Source: Variovorax sp. ZS18.2.2
GTDB lineage: Bacteria > Pseudomonadota > Gammaproteobacteria > Burkholderiales > Burkholderiaceae_C
Length of the DNA stretch: 64,000 nt
Direction of reading: 5' to 3'
NCBI RefSeq assembly: GCF_024701975.1
Contig: NZ_JANLNM010000004.1
Span: 1-64,000, forward strand
Part shown: one piece after another, positions 1 to 8,241 of the stretch
How the letters are laid out: each line of letters starts with the position of its first letter
Position numbering within the stretch: position 1 is the stretch's first letter
Program-made: the position numbers and the translations under genes
Notes under the pieces: generated by a model
Databases searched by the model: none
Told to the model about the DNA's origin: nothing
What the model saw: only the letters and a program-made list of their open reading frames with translations

Positions 1-713
1 AGGACACGCCGCGCTTCCAGCAGTTGCTGGGCGATGGCAGCCAGTGGGGCATCAACCTGCAGTACGCGGTGCAGCCGAGTCCGGACGGGCTGGCGCAGGC
101 GTTCATCATTGGCGAGAAGTTCGTGGGCAATGACCCGAGCGCGCTGGTGCTGGGCGACAACATCTTCTATGGCCACGACTTCGCCCACCTGCTGGCCGAT
201 GCGGACGCCAAGACCTCGGGTGCGACGGTGTTCGCGTACCACGTGCATGACCCCGAGCGCTACGGCGTGGTGGCGTTCGATGCGCAGGGCAAGGCCAGCA
301 GCATCGAAGAAAAACCGCTGAAGCCCAAGAGCAGCTATGCGGTCACGGGCCTCTACTTCTACGACAACCAGGTCGTCGACATCGCCAAGGCCGTCAAGCC
401 CAGCGCCCGCGGCGAGCTCGAAATCACCGCGGTCAACCAGGCCTATCTCGACCTCGATCAGCTGAACGTGCAGATCATGCAGCGCGGCTATGCGTGGCTG
501 GACACCGGCACGCACGAGAGCCTGCTCGAAGCCGGCCAATTCATCGCCACGCTGGAACATCGCCAGGGCCTGAAGATCGCCTGCCCCGAAGAGATCGCCT
601 GGCGCAATGGGTTCATCGACCGCGAGCAGCTGGCACGGCTGGCGGCACCGCTGCAGAAGAACGGCTACGGCAAGTATCTGAACCATCTGCTGGCCGAGGA
701 GGTGCGTTCGTGA
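1..713 (+). CDS. rfbA: Glucose-1-phosphate thymidylyltransferase, C-terminal part
   Basis: Makes dTDP-glucose from glucose-1-phosphate and dTTP, the first step of dTDP-L-rhamnose synthesis in the cytoplasm. The gene is cut by the window edge: the reading frame is open from base 3 and the first visible residues, [16 protein letters not shown], belong to the family's conserved interior, so roughly the first 55 residues are missing. Visible motifs include [11 protein letters not shown], the sugar-binding EEKP stretch, GLYFYD and [14 protein letters not shown]. It overlaps rfbC by four bases (GTGA), so the two are translationally coupled. The partner genes rfbB and rfbD are presumably upstream, outside the window. 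Confidence 0.96.
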   Translation, partial: DTPRFQQLLGDGSQWGINLQYAVQPSPDGLAQAFIIGEKFVGNDPSALVLGDNIFYGHDFAHLLADADAKTSGATVFAYHVHDPERYGVVAFDAQGKASSIEEKPLKPKSSYAVTGLYFYDNQVVDIAKAVKPSARGELEITAVNQAYLDLDQLNVQIMQRGYAWLDTGTHESLLEAGQFIATLEHRQGLKIACPEEIAWRNGFIDREQLARLAAPLQKNGYGKYLNHLLAEEVRS

Positions 714-1258
714 AGGCCACACCGACCGCAATTCCTGAAGTGATCGTGATCGAACCGAAGGTGTTCGGCGACGCGCGAGGCTTCTTCTTCGAGAGCTTCA
801 ATCAGAAGGCCTTCGACGAGGCGATCGGCAAGCATGTCGACTTCGTGCAGGACAACCATTCGCGCTCGGCCAAGGGCGTGCTGCGCGGGCTGCACTATCA
901 GATCCAACAGCCCCAAGGCAAGCTCGTGCGGGTCGTGCGCGGTGCGGTGTTCGACGTGGCCGTCGACATCCGCAAGTCGTCGCTGACCTTCGGCAAGTGG
1001 GTGGGTGTCGAGCTGAACGAAGACAACCACAAGCAGCTCTGGGTGCCCGCCGGGTTCGCGCACGGCTTCCTGGTGCTGAGCGAGACGGCGGAATTCCTCT
1101 ACAAGACCACCGACTACTACGCGCCCGCCCACGAGCGCGCCATTGTCTGGAACGACCCGCAGCTCGCCATCGAATGGCCCGCGACCGGCGTCGAGCCGCA
1201 GCTGTCGGGCAAGGACGCCGTGGCGTCGTTGCTGGCGAACGCTTCGCTGTTCGACTGA
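710..1258 (+). CDS. rfbC: dTDP-4-dehydrorhamnose 3,5-epimerase
   Basis: Epimerises C3 and C5 of dTDP-4-keto-6-deoxyglucose on the way to dTDP-L-rhamnose. The 182-residue protein has the RmlC cupin signature: FFFESFN near the start, RGLHYQ carrying the catalytic histidine, PAGFAHGF, and [10 protein letters not shown] with the catalytic tyrosine region. Length matches the family. A GTG start at 710 overlaps the rfbA stop; an in-frame extension upstream only shadows rfbA. It ends nine bases before the stop of the convergent glycosyltransferase gene. Confidence 0.95.
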   Translation: MKATPTAIPEVIVIEPKVFGDARGFFFESFNQKAFDEAIGKHVDFVQDNHSRSAKGVLRGLHYQIQQPQGKLVRVVRGAVFDVAVDIRKSSLTFGKWVGVELNEDNHKQLWVPAGFAHGFLVLSETAEFLYKTTDYYAPAHERAIVWNDPQLAIEWPATGVEPQLSGKDAVASLLANASLFD

Positions 1259-1267
1259 TCGATCCGG

Positions 1268-2296
1268 TCAGTGCGGCGCCTGCGGGCGCTGCGCTTCTTG
1301 TTGCGCGGCATCCGTCAGCGGCGGCAGCTGCGGGTGCAATGCCTGCGTGGGCTGGCTCGACACGTCGTAGTTGAGCCACGACAGCAGCAACTGGAACCCC
1401 AGAATGATCGGCAGCGCCGACGCCATCACGGTGCCGGCCGATGCCACGCCGCCGCTGAAGCGGTTCGAGAGCAGATGCTCGGCGCCATAGAGGATGCCGA
1501 ACGCCAGCAGCGGCATCGCACACAGCAGCTCCAGCGAGGCGAGCGAAAAGTCCGAGACGAAATAGCGGTAGAGCACGCGCTTGAAGAAGTTGCGCGTGTT
1601 GCCTTTGAGGAACGGCGCGATCACCTTCGCCGGACTCAGGCTCGACGGTTCACCGTCGTAGGCTGCCTTCATCGGCATCTCGGAAACCACCGCCCGCAGC
1701 AGGTTCAGCCGGAACAGCATGTCGGACTCGAAGAAGTAGCGCTTCGCGATCTTGTCCGTGTCCAGTTCGGCCAGCACCCGGGTGTGGATCGCGGTGTATC
1801 CGTTGGTCGGATCGAACAGCTGCCAGTAGCCGCTGGACGCCTTGGTGATGAACGAGAGCGCGACGTTCCCGATGAGGCGAAGCGGCGGCATCGCGGCGAC
1901 GCCGCCGGCGATATGGAAGCGGTTGCCTTTCACATAGTCCGCCTGCCCCGAAAGAATCGGGCTGCAAAGCTGCGGGATGCGTTCCGGTGCCATCTGTCCG
2001 TCGCCGTCGAGCTTGACGATGACCGATGCGCCCGCCTTCATCGCCGCGATGTAGCCGGTGATCACTGCGCCGCCCACGCCCTGGTTCTCGCTGTGGAAAA
2101 GCACGGTGACCCGCGGGTCGGTGCTGTGCGCTTGCACCGTCTGGCCGGTCTGGACCGGGCAGCAGTCGTCGACGACGAAGATCCAGCCGACCTCCGGACC
2201 GATGCGCCGGACCACGTCGAGGGCCAGCTCGCCCGACCGGTAGCACGGGATGACGACGGCGATGGCGGGTGAGGCGGCGTTCGGTGATGGCGTCAT
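1268..2296 (-). CDS. Polyprenyl-phosphate glycosyltransferase, GtrB/DPM1-like
   Basis: Family 2 glycosyltransferase expected to move a sugar from a nucleotide donor to polyprenyl phosphate on the cytoplasmic face. The GT-A domain starts at about residue 10 (AIAVVIPCYRS), has a VDDCCP motif, and KLDGDGQM at about residues 95-102 supplies the acidic metal-binding motif. Two hydrophobic helices near residues 236-258 and 275-298 resemble the GtrB/ArnC C-terminal anchor. The ATG at 2296 was chosen because it overlaps the gtrA-like stop by four bases; an open extension upstream is the antisense of that gene. Adjacent GtrA and GT-C-like proteins suggest a gtrA-gtrB-gtrC serotype-conversion type module. 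Sugar unknown. Confidence 0.85.
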   Translation of the reverse strand: MTPSPNAASPAIAVVIPCYRSGELALDVVRRIGPEVGWIFVVDDCCPVQTGQTVQAHSTDPRVTVLFHSENQGVGGAVITGYIAAMKAGASVIVKLDGDGQMAPERIPQLCSPILSGQADYVKGNRFHIAGGVAAMPPLRLIGNVALSFITKASSGYWQLFDPTNGYTAIHTRVLAELDTDKIAKRYFFESDMLFRLNLLRAVVSEMPMKAAYDGEPSSLSPAKVIAPFLKGNTRNFFKRVLYRYFVSDFSLASLELLCAMPLLAFGILYGAEHLLSNRFSGGVASAGTVMASALPIILGFQLLLSWLNYDVSSQPTQALHPQLPPLTDAAQQEAQRPQAPH

Positions 2297-2670
2297 CGGT
2301 AGACCCAGGTCTTTGAAATGAAGAACGAGACGAACGCCAGCACCAGTTCGACCCCGAGCTTGGCCAGGAGCAGGTGAGGACCCGAGACATGGTGGCTCGC
2401 CAGCGTGACCAGCTCCGAGCTCACCAAAGTCAGCGCCAGCCACAGGATCAGCAGGCGGACGAAGCTCTTCTTCGACGTCGATGCCGTGTTGTCGGGCTGC
2501 CTGAACGTGATGGCGCCATTCAGCACGAACCCGAGCAGAAGCGCGAGGAACCTGGAGAGCGAGTTCGCGATCCACGGCGTGATCGACAGCTCGAGCAGCA
2601 GGTAGAAGATCAGCGTGTCGGCGAGGAGCTGCGTCACGCCGACCACGCCGAAGAGGATGAGTTGCCGCAT
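2293..2670 (-). CDS. GtrA-family small membrane protein (first copy)
   Basis: A 125-residue, four-helix membrane protein of the GtrA/DPMS3 family, thought to flip or assist the flipping of polyprenyl-phosphate sugars. It begins MRQLILFGVVGVTQLLADT and ends ISKTWVYR; the F-x-x-x-G-x-x-x near the N terminus and a terminal W-x-F/Y are usual in the family. It overlaps the GtrB-like gene by four bases and lies five bases from the preceding GT-C-like gene, so all are one transcription unit. Mycobacterial Rv3789, linked to arabinose donor metabolism, is in the same family, which matters given the Dpr-like genes downstream in this window. Confidence 0.85.
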   Translation of the reverse strand: MRQLILFGVVGVTQLLADTLIFYLLLELSITPWIANSLSRFLALLLGFVLNGAITFRQPDNTASTSKKSFVRLLILWLALTLVSSELVTLASHHVSGPHLLLAKLGVELVLAFVSFFISKTWVYR

Positions 2671-2675
2671 GGCTT

Positions 2676-4772
2676 TCAGAACAGCCTGAGCCGGGCGCTC
2701 AGGTCACGGGTCTTGTAGAGCGCGTCGCCGGCGGCCGCGGGCCGGGGCTTGCACAGGCAATAGAGCGTGTGGGCCGGGCCTGCGAGAACGGGCTCGGCCT
2801 CGGCACGCAGCAGGGCACGCAGCGCGGGGCGATCGGCTGGATCGTTCTTCGCGAGCACGAAGCCGATGCCGTGCTGCGACAGAAGCTGCTTCCAGCGTTC
2901 GCCGGTGAGGTCGGCGTCCGCGTTGGCGCCCGCTGTCGAGAAGTAGGTGTCATACCAGCTCTCGGCAAAGGCGCGACCCACGAACGGTGCGGTGAAGGGT
3001 CGCTCCTTGTCGGCGAGGAAGACCGCCCTTGTATCGGCGGGATCCTTCAGCAGGTGCGCGGCGACGATGGCCTCGAAAGCGAAGGTGCGAAGAATCTGTT
3101 CGTTCGCATCGCCCTTCGACTTGTTGACCAGGGAGCGAAGCTGCCCTTCGAGCAGCTTTCCCCTCGGCAGGTAGATCGACGCCGGAATGAGCACCAGGTT
3201 GGCAAGGATCAGGACGACGGCGGCGCCCGTCGCGACCCTGGGTGCCAGATGCCGTTGCATCGCGAACAGCGCGATCGGGATCGACGCGACTAGCAGCGGC
3301 GCGATGTAGCGCAGGTACTGGATCGCCGCGAACATGCCCACGAGCGCGAGCAGCAGCCAGAGGGTCGTGCGGCGCAGCGCCGGCACGGCCAGCGTCGCGA
3401 GCAGCGGGATGCTAAGTGCCAGCACCGACAGCCCCGCGCCGCCGGCGTCGACCTCCTGGTACTTCTGCGTCGCGAACGTGAGGTCCCAGAGGCTGCGCCA
3501 GTTCAGGCCTTGCGACCAACGCATGTCGTGGAAATTTGCGACCGGGAAGAACGGCGACTTGAAGTAGGCGTTGAAGAGGGGCAGCAGCGGGTTGCCGGTG
3601 AGAAGCCAGGCGTAGACGTAGCTGGAGGCGCAGAAGACGAGAGCCATGGCCACGGCGGCCGCCAGCTTGCGCGGGTTGGCCTTCAGCAACGCGGGCGCGC
3701 AGACCAGAACCAGCGGCGCGATCACCAAGGCCTGCGATGCCTTCAGCGCCGCGAACAACCCGGCAAGGATCACGACCGCATAGATCGCGTTCGGGTCCTT
3801 GTCCCGGCAGATCCGCACGCAGAGGATCGCCAGCGCCAGCGTGAGGGGAACGAGCGCGTTCTCCACCTGCGCGGTTCCGAAGAGGCCGCTGATGTAGGGC
3901 TGGCTCGCATAGAGCGCGATGCTCAGCCACTTCCACTTGTCGTTCAGTCCGATGAGCGCGCCGAACCGCCAGAGCGCGCAGCAGGCGAGCCAGGACCAAC
4001 CGATGTTGACCGCCCCGCGGGACTCCGTGCCGGCCAGTACGCCCACCACCGCATGCACGATGTCGGAGGCCCAGGGCGCGACCGCCCAGATCTGGGTCGC
4101 CACGTCGAACCGGTAGAAGCCCAGGTGGATCAGCTGCGTCGGCAGCATCGAGTGGTAGGCCAGGTCGTCGTAGAAGACGTTCGGCCGCCACGCGACCGAC
4201 AGCGAGGCGATGAGGACCACAAGCGCAAGGCTCGCCGCGGCTTTCGAGCCCGACAGGGCCTCGGCGCATCCTCGCCACGTTGTCGCCAGCACCTCGCGCG
4301 CCGCGCGGCGCTCCAGCCAGAGCAGCCCGACCAGCAGGACCGTGTAGATGAAGCGCGTGTGGATCTTGTAGGGAAGCGTCCAGCCGATCACGCCCGTCAG
4401 CACGAAGATGCCGATGAGCGTGGCCAGGAGCAGGTCGTCCACGCCGAAGCGCCGCGTGATCCTCTGCCCGACCACGGCGGAAGCAAGGAAGAAGGCCGGC
4501 ATCGCGATGAAGGCGGACACCTCGACGAATTGGACGGAAAGGATGACGAAGACCGCCAGCAGAAGCACCGCGGGATTCGTGCGCCGCCATGCGCCGGCGA
4601 GGGCGACGCCGCAAAGCGCCAGTGCGAACAGCAGGTAGGGCTTCGCGTCCTTCAGCGTCTGGGTGGTGGCAATGTCGGATGCGGCCAGCCCGGCGGCGAG
4701 GCAGAGAAAGACCCCGACGCAGGCAACGACCGGCCAGAAGGAGCGTCTGGTTTCGGTGGGGCCGAGGTTCAT
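2676..4772 (-). CDS. Large integral membrane protein, GT-C glycosyltransferase-like
   Basis: A 698-residue protein with a dozen or so hydrophobic helices and a soluble C-terminal part after about residue 540. Near residues 199-206 it has FYDDLAYH; an acidic pair followed by a histidine in an early extracytoplasmic loop is typical of GT-C enzymes that use polyprenyl-phosphate sugars as donors. I do not recognise a named family. Because a GtrA and a GtrB homologue follow directly, the likely role is the type-specific transferase that attaches the flipped sugar to the polysaccharide in the periplasm (a GtrC role). This is inference from context and one motif. Confidence 0.65.
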   Translation of the reverse strand: MNLGPTETRRSFWPVVACVGVFLCLAAGLAASDIATTQTLKDAKPYLLFALALCGVALAGAWRRTNPAVLLLAVFVILSVQFVEVSAFIAMPAFFLASAVVGQRITRRFGVDDLLLATLIGIFVLTGVIGWTLPYKIHTRFIYTVLLVGLLWLERRAAREVLATTWRGCAEALSGSKAAASLALVVLIASLSVAWRPNVFYDDLAYHSMLPTQLIHLGFYRFDVATQIWAVAPWASDIVHAVVGVLAGTESRGAVNIGWSWLACCALWRFGALIGLNDKWKWLSIALYASQPYISGLFGTAQVENALVPLTLALAILCVRICRDKDPNAIYAVVILAGLFAALKASQALVIAPLVLVCAPALLKANPRKLAAAVAMALVFCASSYVYAWLLTGNPLLPLFNAYFKSPFFPVANFHDMRWSQGLNWRSLWDLTFATQKYQEVDAGGAGLSVLALSIPLLATLAVPALRRTTLWLLLALVGMFAAIQYLRYIAPLLVASIPIALFAMQRHLAPRVATGAAVVLILANLVLIPASIYLPRGKLLEGQLRSLVNKSKGDANEQILRTFAFEAIVAAHLLKDPADTRAVFLADKERPFTAPFVGRAFAESWYDTYFSTAGANADADLTGERWKQLLSQHGIGFVLAKNDPADRPALRALLRAEAEPVLAGPAHTLYCLCKPRPAAAGDALYKTRDLSARLRLF

Positions 4773-5158
4773 TTGAACGTCAGCATCCGGTGTCCGAAAT
4801 AGCTCGTGACCGCGGGGACCAGTACGCCCACCAGGTGCGCGATGGCCTCTGCATGGCGCTGGATGCCGAAGGCGGGAAACACCCAGTGCACCAGCACCAG
4901 GCTGATGGCGAGCGTCTGCAGCACGGCGAAGACATTCACGACGACGAACTTCGCGACCTGCGCGCGCAGGTCGCCGGCCTTGGCGTCGAAGACGTGGTGC
5001 CGCATGAGCGCGAACGCGACGACCATGCCCACCAGGTAGGCCAGCACGATCGCGGTGCTGTAGCCGAGCCAGATGCTGAACACGAAGCGCGATCCGTAGT
5101 TGGCCGCCGCCGCGATGCCGCCGGCGACGAGGAAGCGCAGGAACTGGGGAATCACCAC
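4769..5158 (-). CDS. GtrA-family small membrane protein (second copy)
   Basis: A 129-residue four-helix GtrA-like protein (MVIPQFLRFLVAGGIAAAAN at the start, SYFGHRMLTFK at the end). It overlaps the GT-C-like gene by four bases. The sequence is clearly different from the first copy, so this is not a recent duplication. Two GtrA proteins around one GT-C-like protein and next to the Dpr-like genes could mean two different lipid-linked sugars are handled, one from the GtrB-like enzyme and one from the Dpr-like pathway. Which GtrA serves which donor cannot be read from the sequence. Confidence 0.83.
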   Translation of the reverse strand: MVIPQFLRFLVAGGIAAAANYGSRFVFSIWLGYSTAIVLAYLVGMVVAFALMRHHVFDAKAGDLRAQVAKFVVVNVFAVLQTLAISLVLVHWVFPAFGIQRHAEAIAHLVGVLVPAVTSYFGHRMLTFK

Positions 5159-5168
5159 GGCATGTTTC

Positions 5169-6521
5169 TCATGCGGCGCTGGTGGTCGGCAGCGTGTCGA
5201 GCGCTGCGGAGGTCGCCAGCTGGCGACCGAACCCGATGCTCTCCGAAATGCCGCGGTCCTCGGGGTAGTAGTACGACGTGTCGGCCACCCACAGGCCCTT
5301 CACCGGCAGTGCGGCCGGCGGCAAGTGGTCGAGGTAGCCGGGGTCGCAGATCGGCTGCGCGTAGCGGTAGCGGCTCGCGCGCATGTCGACGAAATCGTCC
5401 GCCGTGAGGCTCGGGTTGATCTTCATGCAGTAGGCGCGCACCTTGGCCAGGAACACCTCGTCCGCGTCCTGGAACTTCGGGTGCTCGCCCGGCATGTAGA
5501 ACGGCACGTACAGCACATGCGGGCTCAGCGGCCGCAGGTTGCTGTATTCCACGAGGCCCGGGATGTCCATCTCGGGGTCGTTGATGTTGAGCCAGAAATT
5601 CTCGGTCAGCGGCTTGCGCAGCTTGGCGATCACGCAGACCACCGCGATGTTCTTCAGCGCCGCGAAGGACGCGAGCACATCGGGCGGCAGGTCCGGCATG
5701 AGGCGCGGCACGTAGGGCAGCGGCACCGTGCTGATCACCTTGTCGAAGGCTTCCATGCCAGCCGCGGTCTGCACGCCCTTGACCGCGCCCGCTTCGATCA
5801 CGACCTTCGAGGCCGGCGACGACAGGCGAATCTCGCCGCCCCTGCTTTCGATGGCGTTCTTCATCGCATTGAGCAGCGTCTGCGAGCCGCCCTCCAGGTA
5901 GCCCAGCTTCTCCTTGAAGAGGCTGTAGCGCGAGCGCCCGATGCGCCGGATGCGGCTCCAGATCCAGGCGGCCGAGAGGTTCGAGCTGTAGTCGTAGAAC
6001 TTGTAGTCGAAGAGACGCCGCCAGAGCACCTCGTACGCCTCGGCACCGACCCAGCGCTTGATCCAGTCCGTGGCATCGACGCGGTCCAGCGGCTTCCAGT
6101 CGTTGCGCTTGGTGGAGAGAAAGGCATGCAGGCCGTAGCGGAACTTGGCGACGAGGCCCAGGCCCTTGAAACGCAGCAGCGCCACCGGGTTGCCCCAGGC
6201 TTGCAGGCGGTTCTGGTACCAGTAGCCCATCTTCGTGGCGACCCAGTTCATCTTCGAGCCCAGGCCCAGTTCGTCCAGCACCTGCAGGAAGGCCGCATCG
6301 GAGATGCAATGGAAGTGGTAGTAGCGCTCGATCTGCAACCCGCTGAAGTCGAACGCGGCCGTCATGCCGCCCACGCGGTCGTCGGCCTCGAAGACCACCG
6401 GACGGTGGCCTTCGAGCGTCAGTTGATAAGCCACGGCCAGGCCCATGGGGCCGGCGCCGAGTACCGCGATGCGCTGGGATGGCGTGGCTGTAGTGGAGGT
6501 CGAAGTGGAGGGCGCTGTCAT
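5169..6521 (-). CDS. FAD-dependent oxidoreductase, amine-oxidase/UDP-Galp-mutase-like
   Basis: A 450-residue flavoprotein. After a Ser/Thr-rich N-terminal tail, VLGAGPMGLAVAYQL at about residues 20-34 is the dinucleotide-binding loop and FEADDRVGGMT the second Rossmann motif; GLWVADTSYYYPEDRG near the C terminus is the second FAD-contact region. Such proteins recur in polysaccharide clusters, related to protoporphyrinogen oxidase and UDP-galactopyranose mutase, but no reaction is established for this subgroup. It ends ten bases before the second GtrA gene and abuts the epimerase gene upstream, so it belongs to the same leftward unit. A role in modifying a nucleotide- or lipid-linked sugar is inference. 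Confidence 0.75.
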   Translation of the reverse strand: MTAPSTSTSTTATPSQRIAVLGAGPMGLAVAYQLTLEGHRPVVFEADDRVGGMTAAFDFSGLQIERYYHFHCISDAAFLQVLDELGLGSKMNWVATKMGYWYQNRLQAWGNPVALLRFKGLGLVAKFRYGLHAFLSTKRNDWKPLDRVDATDWIKRWVGAEAYEVLWRRLFDYKFYDYSSNLSAAWIWSRIRRIGRSRYSLFKEKLGYLEGGSQTLLNAMKNAIESRGGEIRLSSPASKVVIEAGAVKGVQTAAGMEAFDKVISTVPLPYVPRLMPDLPPDVLASFAALKNIAVVCVIAKLRKPLTENFWLNINDPEMDIPGLVEYSNLRPLSPHVLYVPFYMPGEHPKFQDADEVFLAKVRAYCMKINPSLTADDFVDMRASRYRYAQPICDPGYLDHLPPAALPVKGLWVADTSYYYPEDRGISESIGFGRQLATSAALDTLPTTSAA

Positions 6522-7457
6522 TCAGAACTCCAGCGCAACCTGGCTGTAGACCGGGTGGTTGAAGGTTTCCTTGACGGCTTCGGCGAAGGGTGTGCTACGC
6601 ACGCCGAAAATGCCGGGCCAGTCGATGACCTCGAACTCGTCGCGCGCCACCAGTGCCTGCAGCTGCTGCGTGGTGAAGGGCGGGTTGCGGTCGAACAGCG
6701 ACCACACCCACAGCAGCGCATAGAAGAGGCCGTAGGGAATCTTCACGATGTGCGCCTTGGCCTTGGTCACACGCTTGATCTCGCGAATGATGTCGATGTA
6801 GTCGACCTGCTCATGGCCGGTGATGTTGAAGATGCCGGTGCGCACGTCGTTCTCGATGCAGCTGATGATCACGTTGCAGAAGTCGCCCACGTACAGCGGC
6901 TGGCGCATGAACTTGCCGTTGCCGGGAATCGGGAACACGGGCACGCGCGCCATGAAGCGCGACAGCCAGCCCAGGTGCTTTCGGTCGAACCAGCCGAACA
7001 TCAGCGTCGGCCGCAGGATCGGGCATTCGATGCCGCTCTCCAGCACGATGCGCTCCTGCGCCTTCTTGCTGCGCGTGTAGAAATCGTCCGCCACCGACTC
7101 CACCACCGACGAGCTGATGTGGACCAGCTGCGGGATCTTGTTCTTGCGGATTTCCTCGAGGATGAGCTGGGTCGAGGAGACGTTGTTGTCCTCGAACTCC
7201 TGGTAGTCGATGCCGCCGATCTGGGCCTGCAGCATCACCACGGTGTGCGCGCCTTCGAAGTGCCGCTGCCAGGTGCCGGGCCTGGCGAGGTCGGCCTGCT
7301 CCACGGTGACGCCGTCCTGCGTCTTCTGGAGAACGGCGAGGTTGTGCACGTGCTTGTCGAGCACGACGATGTCCGTGTAGCCACGGGCCCGCAGGCGTGC
7401 CACCAGGTTCTGGCCCACGAGGCCGGCGCCGCCGGGCAGTACGATTTTCTTGTTCAT
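6522..7457 (-). CDS. NAD-dependent epimerase/dehydratase family protein
   Basis: A 311-residue extended short-chain dehydrogenase. VLPGGAGLVGQNLVARL at residues 6-22 carries the nucleotide-binding glycines, and DFYTRSKKAQE gives the catalytic Tyr-x-x-x-Lys. The substrate is not identifiable. It abuts the FAD enzyme gene, so the two may act in sequence on one sugar. The next gene upstream is the DprE2-like SDR, 37 bases away. A GDP- or polyprenyl-linked sugar substrate is possible, but nothing in the sequence decides it. Confidence 0.78.
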   Translation of the reverse strand: MNKKIVLPGGAGLVGQNLVARLRARGYTDIVVLDKHVHNLAVLQKTQDGVTVEQADLARPGTWQRHFEGAHTVVMLQAQIGGIDYQEFEDNNVSSTQLILEEIRKNKIPQLVHISSSVVESVADDFYTRSKKAQERIVLESGIECPILRPTLMFGWFDRKHLGWLSRFMARVPVFPIPGNGKFMRQPLYVGDFCNVIISCIENDVRTGIFNITGHEQVDYIDIIREIKRVTKAKAHIVKIPYGLFYALLWVWSLFDRNPPFTTQQLQALVARDEFEVIDWPGIFGVRSTPFAEAVKETFNHPVYSQVALEF

Positions 7458-7494
7458 GGCTTGTGCGTGATTTGTCTTGGGGGCGCGGTGCGCG

Positions 7495-8241
7495 TCAGAG
7501 GCTCAGGCGCTTGAAGATCTTCGTGGGGATGCTCTTGATGATCAGCATGATCCAGCGCCAGAACCAGCGCGTGTAGAGCACGTCGCTGCCGCGCGCCACC
7601 GCGCGCTGGATGTCCTGTGCCACCTGGTCGGCCGAGGCCGTCAATGCCCCCGGCAGTTCCAGGTGCGCCGTCATCGGCGTGGCCACGAAGCCCGGCTTGA
7701 TGAGCAGCAGGTGCACGCCCTGCTTGAAGAGGTTCGCCCGCAGGCCCGATGCGCAATCTTCCACGGCGCCCTTGGCGGCGCCGTACACGTAGTTGGTCGG
7801 CCGGCCCCGGTCGCCGGCCACCGAGCCGATCACCGCCAGCGTGCCGTTGCCTTGTTTGCGGAAATGCTGCGCCAGCGCCAGCATGCAGACGACGGCGCTC
7901 TCGCCATTGAGGCGGAACTGCTCGACGGCATACGTGAGGTCTTCCTCGGCGCGCGCCTGGTCCGGGAGCGAGCCGTGCGCGATCAGCGCGATGTCCACCG
8001 TGCCGAGCTGCTGCCACGCGCTGGCAATCGTTGCGCCGGCTTGCGACACGTCGTGCGCGTCCCATGGCAGGACATGGACGCGCGCCGCGCCGCGCGCCGC
8101 GAGGTCGCTGGCGATGACGTCGAGCTTGGCGGTGTCCCTGCCCACGAGCACGAAGTTGCAATTCGATGCGGCATAGCGGCGCGCCACGGCTTCGGCAATG
8201 CCGGAGGTCGCGCCGATGAGGAGGATGTTCTTGATCGTCAT
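7495..8241 (-). CDS. SDR reductase, DprE2-like
   Basis: A 248-residue short-chain dehydrogenase resembling decaprenylphospho-2-keto-D-erythro-pentofuranose reductase (DprE2), which reduces the 2-keto intermediate to complete epimerisation of lipid-linked ribose to arabinose. ILLIGATSGIAEAVARR at residues 6-22 binds the cofactor; the catalytic Ser is in VIGSVAGDRG and the Tyr-x-x-x-Lys in YGAAKGAVE. A hydrophobic stretch close to the basic C terminus (WFWRWIMLIIKSIPTKIFKR) could contact the membrane. The ATG at 8241 overlaps the DprE1-like stop by four bases; a longer in-frame start only shadows that gene. The function rests on the adjacent DprE1-like and UbiA-like genes. Confidence 0.82.
   Translation of the reverse strand: MTIKNILLIGATSGIAEAVARRYAASNCNFVLVGRDTAKLDVIASDLAARGAARVHVLPWDAHDVSQAGATIASAWQQLGTVDIALIAHGSLPDQARAEEDLTYAVEQFRLNGESAVVCMLALAQHFRKQGNGTLAVIGSVAGDRGRPTNYVYGAAKGAVEDCASGLRANLFKQGVHLLLIKPGFVATPMTAHLELPGALTASADQVAQDIQRAVARGSDVLYTRWFWRWIMLIIKSIPTKIFKRLSL

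Noticed and set aside
5100..7514. An 804-codon rightward open frame opposite the FAD enzyme and epimerase
   Set aside because: Antisense shadow of two well-supported genes; composition is His/Arg/Glu-rich without domains.
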